A DNA stretch of 64,000 nucleotides from Hymenoscyphus infarciens (GCA_001414345.1 LLCB01000072.1:1-64000); one strand, 5' to 3'; counted from the first letter of the stretch, positions 48,546-62,453 are shown. The notes: generated by a model from the letters alone, not told the origin. Numbers and translations: made by a program.

Positions 48546-51354
48546 ATGCAACCCACGCAGAGCTCGTCCTTTGACAACTTCCTCAACTCCTCCAATCCCT
48601 ATTACAATCCCACTCCCACTCCCACTCCCACTCCCAATCCGACGGCTCCGGGCAAACGAAAAGTTCACGAAGAGACTCCAGGCTCCTCACTGGCCCCCGC
48701 CCGCCAATTCTATCCCCAAACCATCTCTCAAAAGCGACAGAAGGTCTCCCACTCGCCCGGCAATCGGGGGAAAGGCGTTGAGATGAGCAAAGTTATGGGA
48801 GGGATGTTTCAACACAAGGTTGTCGACCTTACGAAGGCCTCAAAATCCTCGAACTTCCAACCACATTCCGGCGCGAAACGATTAGTGATTAAGAACTTAC
48901 GGACGACGCAGAAGAAGGACGTGGATAGCTATTATAAGAGGACCTGGGAGGATTTGGACGCTGCTATCACTTCGGTATTCAATGGTCAACAACCCGTTTC
49001 GCCCCTAGAGGTTTTGTGTCGCGGGGTGGAAGCTACTTGTCGGCATGGGCAGGCCGAGAGTCTTTCTCTGCATCTGAAGGAGAGATGTAAAAGATACCTT
49101 GAGAAGGATCTCCTGTCGGTTATTGAGACAGAGGCGGGGGCTACGCATCTGGGCGCGTTGCGGGCTGTGTATAAATACTGGACGGTTTGGAATAATCAAG
49201 CTGTGAGTTCACAAGTGCCATCAACCTCTTAATATGATGTGCTAATATTTTCTGCATAGACACTCCTCCGGTCCATTTTCAGTTATTTAAATCAGTCATA
49301 CCTACTTAATACGAAAAATCTCATGCAATTGGAAGAACAAGGCATACAACAGTTCCGACATGCCGTCTTTACAAAGAGCAAATCAACGATAGGCGGACAC
49401 TCCTTGGGAGGAAGGGTGGTACTGGGAATATGTAATCTGGTGGAGTACGACCGAACTCGCCAAACGGATTTATTTGAACCCAAACTCCTGAAGGAAGCCA
49501 TCTTGATGTTCCACGTCTTCGGAATATTCGGAAAAGCGTTCGAACGAAGTTTCATAGCTACCTCAACGGAATTTCTTCGAAAGTTTGTGCAAGAGCGGAG
49601 TGTTCAGGGCATGAAGAGTTACGTAGCAGATTGTGATCAGCTGCTCTCGGAAGAAGCCCTACGTTGCGATACATACAATTTTGACAGTACAACAAAGAGG
49701 AAGCTTCTCGACTTGAGTCATAAAATGCTCATTGAGGACTGTTCCGAGTTACTTCTCGACCAGACAAGTCTTTCGGGTCTTATTGAGGAAAACGCAGTCA
49801 GCTCATTGAAGACACTCTATGACCTACTGAAGCTCTCTGAAATACAACAAGACCTGAAGAAACCATTCGAAGCTCATATCAAAATTGTCGGTTCGTCGAT
49901 CGTTCGTGAAAAAGACAAGGCGGATGATATGGTTGTTCGTCTTCTCGAGTTGAAGAGATCTCTGGATGTCGTCATACGAGATGCCTTTGCAAAAGACGCA
50001 ACATTTACATACAGTCTCAGAGAAGCTTTCGGCAATTTTATCAATGACCGGAAGAATACCACAGCCTGGGGAACGAGCAATTCCAAGGTTGGGGAGATGA
50101 TTGCTAAATACATAGACACGCTACTCCGTGGTGGTCTGAAGGCAGTTCCTCGTTCTCTTGCTTCCGACGCCAAAGACCGCGATGATGCCGAGAAGCAGGG
50201 CCAAGCGAGTTCAGGCGACCAAGATGCTGAGCTCGATCGGCAGTTGGAACAAGCTTTAGAGTTATTCCGTTTCATTCAAGGAAAGGATGTTTTCGAAGCT
50301 TTCTACAAGAAGGATCTCGCTAGACGACTGCTGATGGCAAGAAGTGCAAGCCAAGATGCAGAACGAAATATGCTGGCCAGGTTAAAGGGAGAATGTGGAT
50401 ATCAATTTACTCACAATCTGGAACAGATGTTCAAAGACCAGGAAATCGCTAAGGACGAAATGGTTGCTTACAAGCAATCACTTAGCAATACCAGCAAAAC
50501 CACATTGGATTTACAGGTCAACGTTCTTTCCGCAGCAGCTTGGCCCACTTACCCCGATGTCAAGGTCAACCTTCCCGACGAAGTCGCGAAACATATCGAG
50601 AAATACGACATGTACTACCAGAGGAAGCATACTGGGCGACGCCTAACATGGAAACATGCTCTCGCACATGCTGTCGTCCGCGCCCAATTCGACAGAGGAG
50701 GCAAAGAACTCCTCGTCTCCGCCTTCCAAGCCATCGTCCTCGTCCTCTTCAACAGCCTCCGAGAAGGAGAAAACCTCTGCTACACCGACATCCAAAAATA
50801 CACCGGCCTCATCGACGTCGAACTTGAACGTACCCTTCAATCACTCGCTTGCGGAAAATTCCGTGTCTTGACCAAACATCCTAAGGGTCGAGATATTGAT
50901 CACTCGGATACGTTTACTGTTAATACGAGGTTTACTGATCCGAAGATTCGCATCAAGATTAATCAGATTCAGTTGAAGGAGACGCAGCAGGAGAATAAGG
51001 AGACGCATGAGAGGGTTCATCAGGACAGGCAGTATGAGACTCAGGCTGCTATTGTGAGGATTATGAAAGGCAGGAAGACTATTTCTCATCCTAATTTGGT
51101 GGCGGAGGTTATTGGGCAGACGAAGGCGAGAGGGGCGGTGGAGCCGGCGGAGATTAAGAAGAATATTGAGAGTGAGTTCTTCCCTTCTTTTGTGCTTGTG
51201 GGTGTGGAGCGGGGCCCCGGGATTTGAGGCTCTAAAGGATCTGTGTGATGTGATGTGACTCGATGGATATTATGCTAACTTTGAAATAGAATTGATCGAG
51301 AAGGATTACATCGAACGAGATGGAGAGACTGGTGCTTATGTGTACTTGGCATGA
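48546..51354 (+). CDS. cul4: Cullin-4, scaffold of CUL4-DDB1 ubiquitin ligases
   Basis: Three exons: 48546-49202, 49260-51171 and 51290-51354, giving 877 residues. A low-complexity N-tail (PTPTPTPTPNPT, then KRKVHEETPGSS) precedes the cullin start KRLVIKNLRTTQKKDVDSYY and TWEDLDAA, which is closest to Cul4. The cullin-homology region contains RFIQGKDVFEAFYKKDLARR. The winged-helix end has IVRIMKGRKTISHPNLV with the neddylation Lys at about residue 822, and YIERDGETGAYVYLA at the terminus. Cul4 holds DDB1 at its N-terminus and the RING protein Rbx1 at its C-terminus, acting in repair, replication control and, in Neurospora, in the DCDC complex that directs H3K9 methylation to RIP-mutated DNA. 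That link is of interest beside these RIP islands but is inference here. Confidence 0.92.
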
Positions 51355-52795
51355 GCGAGCGAGCGAGCGAGCCTGCGAGCATGGGGGAGTATAAGAAAGC
51401 GTGTCTTTGGCTGGTATATTTGATCTGGCTCGCTGGCCGGGTTGATTGAGATGGGCTATTACCACCGCAACCCTTGGATTTTTGTGAGCTTCTTTGCATG
51501 GATAGGGTAGGTGCGCGAAAGCAAGCGGACTTTTCGGACACTGAGCGTATCTATTTAGATGTACTTCTGAAGGAATGAAATGAGAGTTTTTTGAAACATT
51601 TTGGTGTATGCTAGAGTCTTGATGAGGGGTTGAAGTGGCCATAAAGTTGCCGAGGGTGTAGAGAACTCTCGACCCAGATCTCGAACAAATTCGGAACGCC
51701 AACTAATTCCACCCCATCATAAAGCCAAAAGAAGGATCGTGGGGTCTCTTATAGCCAGTAATGGTCTGGATATTAACTGTACTTGAAATGCTCACTCAAA
51801 ACACAAACCAACAAGAGAGAACTGCTGAATTCACTAGAAACCCTTCTATCTGAATTCTGACGAAGCTTACACACGCCTTCTGCAAGCTACACCAATTTGG
51901 ACTTTTTGAGCCTATATAACGCCTCCATATTCAGAAGTTACAGTTGTCGAGTAGATCACTTATCATTATACACTCTCTCTTCTCTCCATGAAAACATATA
52001 GATCCCTCCATTTTTTAGAAGGTGAATTACATCCACACACCTCTTCACCGTAGATCTACTTCCGCAAGGAGAAACGAACAGACTTATCATTTTCATAATC
52101 CCATTTTTTGAGGCGTAAAAACATACCCAAGCCTCAAATTGACCCCCCAATGCCCCGCAGCAGAAAGAGAGCAAAATGGGCAGTGGAGACATTTAAGAAA
52201 GTGGCACTGGTTCAGCCGACCTCCTCTAGCAGTTTGTCATCATCACCAGTGTGCAAAAGTCCTTATTTCAGTAGTTCATATATACTAAACGCTATCATCT
52301 GAACACAAATCGTTCGTGGTCGACTTCATGAAAACCATTAACATTAATACTTTTTCTGTACTTTAATGCTTCATCTGAATATACACCATCCGTCGTCGAC
52401 TCCATCCCACCCTCGAATCAAATTCCACCCCCGAAACAAGATTCTCCATTCCTCATCAAACGTGTTACCCCCGGATAGAAAGTCCAAGTCAGAGTAAGAA
52501 ACAAAATTCTTCTTCCGTAACTTGTGGCTTGGGGTATCTTACCCGCCATTACATTGCGCAAAAGAAAACCGAGGCAAACAATTTGTGGCCACCTTTGCAG
52601 GTCATGCTCTGAGGAACTCAATACTGGTGAGCGAGACATTATATACAAAAATCGTTGAGGCTCGGCATCACTTGAGGTCACGTGCGTGATTCAGTGCAAA
52701 TAAAGTTAAACTTTACTTGTATACTCCTAGTAGAATAGTCGACCGACCATTAAGCGTCTTTCGGGTTGTTTGCTCTAGATAGTTTTAAGCGAAGG
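51355..52795. other. Intergenic, no gene supported
   Basis: Holds the 3' flanks of two convergent genes. A short GCGA repeat lies at about 51355-51380. The small minus frames seen at 51232-51702 and 51956-52192 have no recognisable feature. Confidence 0.5.
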
Positions 52796-54715
52796 TTAAG
52801 TGAATTGGTAATATATTTTACAACTCACTTGGATCCCGCATATCATCTTACTCGATCCAACCAAATTGATACCTAATACCCTTATCAGCAACTCATCTTC
52901 ACACACACCAACACCCCTCAACTCCATCTCCCTCCCCACAAACCCTCTCCTCTTCCTCAACAAACTCACAAATCTCTCCCTACCAGATTCCAGAGTTTTC
53001 TCTTCAGTAGAAACATCTTTGACACACACGCTCTTCTCCCCATTAGCTCCTTTGTCGCTCTTCTCTAAGTGGCTACTACTTCCTCCATTCTCCCCGACGC
53101 TCTTTCTAGCCTTCCGCGCCCTGGCTCTCGATTCCCGGCGTTGCCAGACTGCCCATGAGAGAACGATGAGCATTGTTATCACTGTCAAGGGCCCGGTGAT
53201 TGCCCAGTAGAACCAATAGTGTTGGGTAGTAGCTTGGGTTATGGTGGGGGCTTGCCAGTCGAAGAGGGGCATAGCGAAGAATGTCTGCGTTTTCATCAGC
53301 GAGAAGTGCGGTAAGGTGTTGACATGGTGGTAACTGAGGAGTGTATTGGGAATGGGGTTGTTGAAGTGGTGCAAGGGAAAGTACTCACAGCGACAAATGT
53401 CCCCGGTAAGAAAAGGGTTGTGAGAAAGGCGATGATTTTCATGGCGGAACTGTCTTGTTTACTCGCTGCCGCCAGTTCTTTGGAATCCTTCGAAAGGTCG
53501 ATGTTGATCCTCGTGTCTTCTTGGGCGATGAGGTTGAATAACTATTTGTATCGGGTCAGTTTGGGTTCCTATTTTTGACGGGAGGTTTGACTCGTTCTTA
53601 CAACTGCTTGTTGGGCTCGTAGGCGATTAAGGAGATTTCCATGTACCTGTGCATGTTCGGCACTACTCAAAAGATACTCCATCCTACCCCTAAGCCTTGA
53701 TGTCTGCCGCTTCAATTTCGCCTTGCGGTCGTCTGGTAGAGCGGCATTCAGGATATCAAGATGTTTCAAGTAGCTCCTCGTCGCCATCTGAATAGTCGTC
53801 ACCCCCGTCTGACAAGTCAAATAATATGCATGATTCTCCCCCAACATCCGCACTAGCACCTGATAATCGCCCGTTCTCGTTTCGTTCAGATCACCATTTG
53901 AGTAGCCCGTTTCATGCTCGATATCGATCAAGTCGGCCCGGGTGCTGTTAAAGGAATCCACCATGAGTTCGAGTGATAACTCGACGATTGAGACGGGGAT
54001 GAGGAGAGGGTGGGCACAGGCGGAGTATTGATAATGCAGTTTGTTGAATAACTGGAGGTCCAGCAGGAAGCTTTCACCGGCTTTGATGTAGCCCATAGTA
54101 ATATTGGTAGCTGGATCGTAGGAAAGGCTCGAGGACACAAATTCTTTGATTGCGGTTTTGCGATAGATAAAAACTTACTTTACAGGTCAGCCTTTCTGCA
54201 CAAAGCCCAGAGATACTTGGTATAACCCACGAAGCGTGGGCGGAGAAAAGTTGGAGCAGTTACACACCAAAAGAGCCATCCTCCTGAGGAAATACCCCAC
54301 ATGCTCCCTGATGACCAGTGGTGCCGTTCAACTCCACAGGTGGAAGCCCGAAAGCTTTCGTCACAGCAAGAAATGTTTCATACTTCATAGGAACATACTT
54401 TACGTCTCCCTCGTTAATTTGCAGAATCTTATATCCCTCTGAAGGCGTCTCCCCGCTCTTCACAGGAGCTGGTGTTTTCAACCAATCTTCCACGCCATCC
54501 TCTTCTAATTCCGCCACTGATATGTGATCCTCGATGGTAGAGGATGCATAGCGATAAAAGGAGAGTCCGCGAGAAACCCCCACCATGGGATGGAACTCTG
54601 AGAATCCATACTGCGACCATGCCCATAGCGAGCCTTGTTTTTTGTAGGCTGTGATTTCTGGTGGTTCTGGTGGTTCGCGAAAACCCCTTTCGTCGTCGCT
54701 TTCCAGAGAAGACAT
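52796..54715 (-). CDS. CorA-like divalent-cation transporter family protein
   Basis: Four exons: 54715-54268, 54173-53602, 53541-53389 and 53284-52796, giving 553 residues. A soluble N-terminal region is followed by a helical segment (YRKTAIKEFVSSSLSYD, NLIAQEDTRINID) and two membrane helices near the end: IIAFLTTLFLPGTFVATFF with AMPLFDW, and YWFYWAITGPLTVITMLIVL. The pattern SAMKIIAFLTTLFLPGTFVA...FAMPLFDW is typical of the large fungal group annotated as CorA/ZntB-like. These lack a clear GMN selectivity motif, so actual ion transport is unproven. The charged C-terminal tail is long. The first intron needs a rare AAG acceptor (after GTAAAGTAAG); that junction restores the right frame but is the weakest point. 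Confidence 0.8.
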
Positions 54716-56047
54716 TTTATATGAGAACAGCAGACGAGTTGAGAATTATTCAAGCGCAAAGACTGGATAACGAAAGGAATAGAGCAAGAGGCGAGCGACC
54801 GAAGTTATAAAGGGAGGTGAAATAAAAGGGAATGCGAGGCGACTCGAGGAGGCGATGCAAGACACAGTGTAATACGACATGATTGATGACCACCACTAGG
54901 TAAGATAATTTCAGCCTTCAAGTGTGCATGTAAGAGAATTGGTCTTACGCGCGCGCCATTGAGAGTTGGGGGCTTTCTTGAGAAGTTTGAAACAAGACCT
55001 GCGTATCTAATCAAAAGTGTTAACGCAGAGAGTGAGGAAGTGAGGAAGGTGGAGTAAGAGATCTGAGCTTTGCTCTGAGTACACCCCAGCCCTCCATTGC
55101 CTTATGGTTTTTGGACAACCTGGAATATTATACAAGAATATTTAGAAGAAGAGAGATTTAGAGCTTCTTATTCTGCTAAAGCTTCTTAGCTACTACAAGT
55201 AATTATCCTACACTAGTACGGAGAATCGAAGTAAAGGAGGTGTCCTCGGAGCAAAGCCTATGTTTCTTACCGCTAAAAAGGAACTTTAAAGATGTCAGAA
55301 ACTTTTCTAAAAAATACTAGGTAACTCTGAATTAACTTATTACTAACTATATAAGATATCTATTATTTTTGTTATAGAGCTTTTATATAGTCCTTGAATA
55401 TTATAGAGAAAAACTTAATTTTACTATAACTTAATATAAAACCTTTCAAAGATAATAAAAATTAAGTAAATAAAAAGAAAATCTACTTTAAGAAACTTAA
55501 TTTAGTTAAGTATTATTATTAACTTTTTTTCTAAACCTCTAAAAAGAGTTCTTAGAGTAAGAAAGTACGCGAGTAATAGAACTCTTAGTATAATAAACCT
55601 AAGATCTCTTTTTTATAAATATAAATATAATAATAAATTTATATAAATTTATATAATAAAAATCTAAATTGAATCAATTAGCTTATTATTCAACCTTCTA
55701 TATTAAAATAGTCTTATAAACGCAACTACTTCGTAGTTAAGAAACTTTTACTTAATAGTATTTTAGCTTTCTAAAATAAGCTTCTTAGTAGTTATATTAT
55801 TATAGTTTATTATAAAAGTACTATTTTAAGCCTTTAAAAGAAGTATTAAAAAAAGAGCTTTTTATACTTAGTAGTAGCCGCGGGTCTAATTTATATCTTT
55901 TAATAATATCTATAACTTATTATTAAAGTGAATAAGGTATAAAGACTCGCGTAGAAAGGTACTCTCTACTAGGACGGAAAAAACCTACGTTTCTTAATCT
56001 TTTAAATTAAGCTTTTTCTTCGAGACTTTGAAATATATACTACGTAA
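54716..56047. other. Spacer grading into an AT-rich RIP island
   Basis: 54716-55120 is ordinary DNA upstream of the CorA-like gene. From about 55120 the sequence is TA-rich with no frames. Confidence 0.55.
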
Positions 56048-56056
56048 TAATATAAT

Positions 56057-56567
56057 TAGTAATTAATATAAATGCTACCTTTTTAATTATTAAAGACAGA
56101 AATACTATCTAATTAAGTTTTTTCTAATAGAAATACTACTCTTATGCTATTTATTTATTTTATACGCTTCTAGTACGTTTTTTAGTATATTTATTTATTA
56201 TTTAATATAAGTAAAATAGTGGTATTTATATTAGAAATAAAATAGTAGTATATTGCCTAAAAATAGTGAATAGTAACTAAGTATATATAGAATTAAAGAC
56301 CTTCTTTAAGTAAAGACGTTCCTAAAAATAATACTAAAATAAGTATATTATAATTTACTACTAAAAACTAACGCCCCGCGCCTTATACTAACAGAAATGC
56401 CACCTATTTCAGACATAAATGCTACTACTCCTATTTTATTATTTTAGTACTAAAATCACTACTAAATGAATGAATAGTATAAGAGTAGCATTTCTGTTAG
56501 AAATAAATTAATTAGGTAGCATTTCTGTCTTTAATAATTAAAAAGGTGACATTTATGTCAATTACCG
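56057..56567. mobile_element. MULE-like MITE with long terminal inverted repeats
   Basis: A 511-base non-coding element with inverted ends of about 120 bases. The right end reads, in reverse, CGGTAATTGACATAAATG and then continues CACCTTTTTAATTATTAAAG; the left end is the same with only C-to-T and G-to-A changes (TAGTAATTAATATAAATG). The nine bases TAATATAAT flank both sides (56048-56056 and 56568-56576). Long inverted repeats with a 9-base duplication are typical of Mutator-like elements. Shorter copies of AGAAATGCTAC recur inside. Confidence 0.8.
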
Positions 56568-56576
56568 TAATATAAT

Positions 56577-57165
56577 TAGAAGACCTAGGAACTACTAAAT
56601 TGTTAATAAGTCTATTTTAACTCAGTTTTTATGGATTTTTCTAAGTTATGTGGAGTATGTTAGCAAAGAGTGTCTAGAGTGGAAAAACAGACGAGGTACC
56701 TTTCCTCTATATCACATGTCAGCTCGATCGACTCTACTTATATCTATACGAGTAATAATCACTCACTTCCCAAAGCATTCCGCCTTTTGAAAATTAAAAG
56801 AAAATCAAATTTACTACCACAACTTCATCACCCCCCTTGGTCAAAAGTGCCGAGCACGGATTCCCTTCCATCCCATATAAACATCTCCCCATCCCTTTCG
56901 CGACCAAAGGTCCATGGAACTTGGAAGCAAGAAACGGTGCTCGTTTTTATTTACATATCGCACCAGTGGAAAGAAATTACCACCCGGAGAAACGCCATAT
57001 CATTCCCCTTAATGCAACATGGTATCATTGACTAATCCCATCCCCACCCCAGTACGCCTTGAATGATGCTTTTAAATGTCCACCCATCCGGGTAACTCCA
57101 TGAATCATGTCCTATTTTCCCCCATTGCCCTTTCCGTTTTCTAATTGTATGCCGGGTCCTAATTA
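56577..57165. other. Intergenic downstream of the RING gene
   Basis: No gene is supported. The frame at 56670-57035 is of ordinary composition and resembles nothing. Confidence 0.5.
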
Positions 57166-58458
57166 TCAGCGGACTCGCACTGGTTGTTTCCCCTTCCTGT
57201 CTTTCTGCCCGAGTTTCATTTCTAGGGCGAAAACCCCGTTCTTGTGTGGTCGCTTTTGTTCTCCTCGTCCGATCAGGGTGGTGTTGATGGTGGTTCGACA
57301 GACAGGGCAGCACTTCTTGTCACCGGCGTAGAGGGCTTGGTGGAGGCATTCGGAGCAGAAGAGATGGCCTGTTGGAAACAGTTAGTACAGCATTGTGAAG
57401 TTGGGGAGGACTGAATACATACCACAATGTGTAATTGTGAGATCTGTAGGTTGGTCCATGCAAATGATGCAGTTGAACTCTGCGAGCTTGACGGGTTTTG
57501 TTGCCTCCTCCAGGTTCTGTTTCTTGATCAAATCTGCCTGGTCCTTTGCAATTTTGTCCTTGTATTCCTCGCCTTCCAGTCCATCCAAATCTACAACCTC
57601 AACCCCGTCCATATTTGGTGTGACGCTCTCTTCTTTCTTCAGGCCGGGAGAGGCACCACTCCTCGGCTTCTTGGATTTGGGCTCGCTGATAACTCCATCC
57701 CCTCTTCGCTTTCGACCCAATGAGGCCGGGGTTTGGGTAGATGCATCAGTAAGGTCGATGACGGGGGCGTTGGGCGGGATAACCCTAAGGCTCGAACGGC
57801 GGGCGTTGTTTCGTCGTGTTGAGGGCGGCATACTGGGCACTGGATCCGGCGATGGAGAGTTTCTCAGATCAAGGTAATCCGCTAGATCGAAAGGGTCGGC
57901 GAAAGGTTCAGGATCAAAAAGATCGTCGAATGGGTCGGGCGAATCTGGGAGGTATTGTGGTGCGGGAGGTAGATTTTGAAAGGGTTGTGGTGGAGCTCGA
58001 GATTGTGCTTGTTGATTTGAAGGTGGTGGTTCGTCTTCTGGCTCCGGTTCGTAGTGATTGTGGTTGCGTTGCGGGGCAGAGGTTGAGGAGATGTTCGATC
58101 GGGAGGTGACGGCGGGGGGTGGAAGCGCACCTGAACCTGATGCCGGCGCGAAGTTGTTGAAAAAGGGTGGCAACTCCCTCTCCTCGTCCGCGTCAAAATG
58201 AGCGATGGGAGGAAGGGTGAGGTTGTCTAGATCGGAAAAGGGATTGTTATTGTTGGTGTTGTGGTTGTGATTGAGGCGGAGGGGATGATTTTGTGAATCG
58301 CTGGGGCGGTGGTGGTGCAATTGGTGGTGGTGGTAGTTTCCATTTATCGAGGACGCTGGACACGCCGCTGGGGGACCTCGGGATGTTGAGGCTGGAGCGG
58401 TTGCTGAAGGCGACAGGCCAAAGAGGAAAAGGGCGCCATGCGAGGCTTGACCGGCCAT
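57166..58458 (-). CDS. slx8: RING-finger E3 ligase, probable SUMO-targeted Slx8 type
   Basis: Two exons, 58458-57423 and 57368-57166, giving 412 residues. The intron splits the RING: joined, it reads FNCIICMDQPTDLTITHCGH and then LFCSECLHQALYAGDKKCCP with VCR, a complete C3HC4 zinc site. The long N-terminal part is disordered and rich in His, Asn and Pro. Two hydrophobic-acidic strings look like SUMO-interacting motifs: PVIDLTDAS and VEVVDLDGLEGEE. A C-terminal RING plus SIMs is the layout of Slx8/RNF4-type ligases, which ubiquitinate SUMO-modified proteins in the nucleus during repair. The assignment to Slx8 rests on this layout and needs a search. It is divergent from mip1. Confidence 0.8.
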
Positions 58459-58535
58459 TGCACTGTGACCTATGCGCAGTGATGGTGAATATGGAAGGGA
58501 GAGAGAGTGAGGAAGTATATATATGTATATATATG

Positions 58536-58566
<31 letters not shown>

Positions 58567-58966
58567 AGGCGAGAGTGAAGGTTGAGTGAGGTGAAAGGTC
58601 CCTTCTATTTTCAGGTTGGCCCTTCGTGGCGGCTACTGCAGGTGTGCAGCTGGTGCACCAAATTTCGGTTCATCAACTTCCGTCGGCGTTACTGCGGGTG
58701 GTGGCCTAGGGCGAGGCGGCGGGCGCGGTTGAAGTCTTATCGATAGGGCCCTTGGTGGTCTTCCGGGTATTGCTTCGGCCCGGTGTTTCGGCCCGGTGTT
58801 TCGGCTTCAGACTCGGGATGCGACCCGAACTGAACTAACAAAATGTCGCCTCCAGTGCATTTCACCAAACTCCAATTCACTAGCCTCCGTATGAGTATTA
58901 CACCACTCGTTCTCACAACCAACACCACTATCATGCTGTAATACACACACTACGCATCAGCATATC
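58459..58966. promoter_or_regulatory. Divergent promoter region of the RING gene and mip1
   Basis: A 508-base gap between opposed start codons. It contains a TA-rich microsatellite (TATATATG and TATATATA units, about 58515-58565) close to the RING gene start and a repeated TTTCGGCCCGGTG pair near 58775-58805. Confidence 0.55.
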
Positions 58967-61900
58967 ATGCTTCATTCAATACGCGCCGGTCGATCCAGTA
59001 GGCCATGCGCAAGCTTTGTACGATTAGCAAAGCATCGCGCCCATCGCCGTCAGGAGAGCCCAAGGCGACAAATCAGATATTTTACCACTAAACCCCTCGC
59101 GCCGGAATCCCGAGGAAATGCGAATCCAGAGCTATTGTCAAGTAAGCCTCTATTCTATCGATTCCTAGAAAAATTGCTGATCTGTTACAGACTCCAAAGC
59201 GAGGTTCAATGAAATAGGGGTACAACAATTGAGTAGCCATGTATATTCTCAAATATTCCGAGGAGGCAGTGTGCCACCACCTCAAAACCTGGTAGAACTT
59301 TCAAAGGACCATCTGCGACGACACAAATTACTAGGAAAGAATACGGACAATAACCCACCGATATCCTTTGATCTTCCGGAACTTCAAGGCCAAACGCTAG
59401 ATGAGCACTTTTACAAACTCGGAGTCGATGCGGCAGAACCATACCTTTCCCAAGCGAAACAGTTCACCAGAGCAAATGCTCCACCGAAGCCGCGGAAATG
59501 GGTACGAAGGAGTGGTTGGACCAAATACTATGGAAATGGAGACTCGGAACCAGTCGATGCGCCTCAGGAGGAAATGCTATGTTTTGATACCGAGGTGATG
59601 TGGAAAGAGAGTTCGTTCGCGGTTATGGCATGTGCTGTGAGTCCTACGCATTGGTATGCTTGGTTGTCGCCATGGTTATTAGGGGAAACGGAAAACGATC
59701 GACAACTTATACCTCTGGGAGACCCTACCAAGCACCGGATAGTCGTGGGGCACAACATCGGTTATGATCGAGCAAGAATTTCCGAGGAATACGATTTGAA
59801 GCAGTCAAAAAACAACTTCCTGGATACCATGTCACTTCATGTAGCTGTGAATGGGATGTGCTCTCGCCAAAGGCCGACCTGGATGAAGCATAGGAAGAAC
59901 CGGGAGCTGAGGGACAAAATAGCCACCGAAACGGATAATGCCGAGCTGGCGAGTTTGCTGGGAAATAAGGCTTTGACGGAAGAGGAAGAGGAGTTATGGG
60001 TGGGTCGAAGCTCGGTCAATTCATTACGGGATGTGGCGAAATTCCATTTGGATGTTACCATCGATAAAGCGCAGAGAGAATATTTTGGAGAACTGGATCG
60101 AGCAGGCGTGCGAGAGAAATTGGATGAGCTCCTGGATTATTGTGCTGCGGATGTGGTCATTACTCATCGAGTATACAAAAAGGTCTTTCCCAACTTCCTA
60201 GAAACTTGCCCTCACCCTGTTAGTTTTGCTGCCCTGCGACATCTATCTTCGGTAATTCTGCCGGTGAACAAGTCATGGGAAGCATATATTGGAAATGCCG
60301 AGGCAACATATCACAAGTTGTCTGACGCCGTGCAAGAGAGGCTGGTTGCTTTGGCTGAGAAAGCATTGGCCATTAAGGATGATTCGGAACAATGGAGTAA
60401 TGATCCATGGCTGAAGCAACTGGATTGGTCTGGCCAAGAGATCAAGATGGCAAAAGGAAAAAAGAAGAATGATCCTCCTCGACCGGCTGCACGACAAAAG
60501 ATGCCTGGAATGCCAAAGTGGTACAAAGATTTGTTTCCCAAAAAGGATGGACCAATTGGACTAACTGTCAGAACTCGAGTCGCCGCCTTGCTTTTACGAT
60601 TATCATGGGATGGAAAGCCTCTGGTTTGGTCAGACAAATATGGTTGGACTTTCCGAGTACCAATTGAGGATGCTCACATATATCAACAGAAGCAAATGCA
60701 AGAGTGTACTGCTTTTGAGGAAAAGGATATGGTTTTAAGGGATGACAGAAGTGCCGCTTATTTCAAAGTACCTCACAAGGATGGGCCAGCAGCACGATGC
60801 GCAAACCCCATGGCAAAAAGTTACATGCCATATTTCGAAAAAGGGATCCTCTCTTCTGAATTTGCCTACGCGAAAGAGGCTCTGGAGATGAATGCTTCTT
60901 GTTCGTACTGGATCAGCGCAAGAGATAGGATCATGTCTCAGATGGTCGTATACAAGAGCGATGGAGCGAAAGGTCCAGTAGAGGGGATCGAGACTCCAGA
61001 AACTGGCTACATTTTACCTCAAGTAATTCCCATGGGGACAGTCACGCGCCGTGCAGTCGAAAATACATGGCTCACTGCAAGCAACGCCAAGAAGAATCGA
61101 GTTGGATCTGAACTCAAGTCGATGGTAACAGCCCCCCCTGGGTATTCTTTCGTCGGTGCAGATGTCGATTCTGAAGAGCTCTGGATCGCAAGTCTAATCG
61201 GTGATGCGCAATTTAAACTTCATGGTGGAAATGCTGTTGGTTTCATGACCTTGGAAGGGACCAAAGCTGCAGGTACCGATTTACATTCTCGAACAGCGTC
61301 TATACTTGGAATCACGAGAAACGATGCTAAAGTCTTTAATTATGGTCGTATTTACGGAGCTGGCCTCAAATTTGCCTCTACCCTTCTTCGGCAATTTAAT
61401 CCTAATCTTTCGGAAGCAGAAACTACAAAAGTCGCAACCAATCTGTATCGAGCTACCAAAGGGCAGAAAACGAATCGGAAAACTCTGCATAAAAAGGCTT
61501 TTTGGCGTGGTGGTACGGAGAGTTTTGTTTTCAACAAGCTTGAAGAATTTGCTGAACAGGAAAGACCGCGTACCCCCGTTCTCGGTGCTGGGATTACGGA
61601 AGCTTTGATGGCTCGTTTCGTCAATGCCGGGGGATTCATGACTTCGAGAATTAATTGGGCTATTCAATCTTCTGGTGTCGATTATCTACATCTTCTCATT
61701 ATCAGCATGGATTACCTGATTCGACGCTTCAACATCGATGCACGTCTAGCCATCACCGTACACGACGAAATCAGATATCTCGCTCGCGAAGACGATAAAT
61801 ACAGAACAGCGATGGCTCTTCAAGTCGCCAATGTCTGGACGAGAGCGATGTTTGCGCAACAAGTGGGGATTAACGACCTTCCCCAGTCATGCGCTTATTT

Positions 61901-62453
61901 CTCTGCTGTGGATATCGATCATGTTTTGAGGAAGGAGGTGGATATGGATTGCATCACGCCCTCTCACCATGAGAAAATCCCACATGGGGAGTCCATAGAT
62001 ATGACGACCCTCCTCACGAAACCCACCTCCTTCCTCGATCCCTCTATCATACCCCTCGACCCCCCAAATCTTGCGAATGTCACTTACACACCGCGTATCC
62101 CTGTCATGCAGTCTCTGGAGTCGAATACAGATATTCATTTCTTGCAAGCACAGATCACGGCTGATGACAAGGAGTTACGTGAGATTCTCAAGAATCAGAG
62201 GAAAGCTGCGGAAGGAGAGGGTGCGACAAAACCGGTGAAAGAGAGGAAGGTGACGGAGAGGAAGGTTAGAAATATTGTTCCTTATCAGAGTCAGCCGGAG
62301 ATGATACAGATGGAGCAACCGAGTATTGCTGAGTTACTTGGGAATATGAGTTTCTCGAAGGAGGACTTCAAAAAAGGATTCGAGAATAAAAAGAGTTGGG
62401 GATGGGAAAGGAGTGTTGGTAATAATAAGCAGAGAGCTACTACGAGGTGGTAG
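58967..62453 (+). CDS. mip1: Mip1, mitochondrial DNA polymerase gamma
   Basis: Two exons, 58967-59141 and 59191-62453, giving 1145 residues. The 49-base intron sits at residue 59. The N-terminus is rich in Arg and Ser (RAGRSSRPCASFVRLAKHRA), as in a mitochondrial presequence. The proofreading exonuclease shows CFDTEVMWKESS (Asp191/Glu193), GHNIGYDRARI and DYCAADVVITHRVY. The polymerase motifs are A in SFVGADVDSEELW (Asp716), B in NDAKVFNYGRIYGAG, and C in AITVHDEIRYL (His-Asp-Glu near 917). This is the family A enzyme that replicates and repairs mitochondrial DNA. The charged C-terminal extension after about residue 990 is usual for fungal Mip1. The ATG at 58967 is the first in frame and gives the presequence. 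Confidence 0.95.
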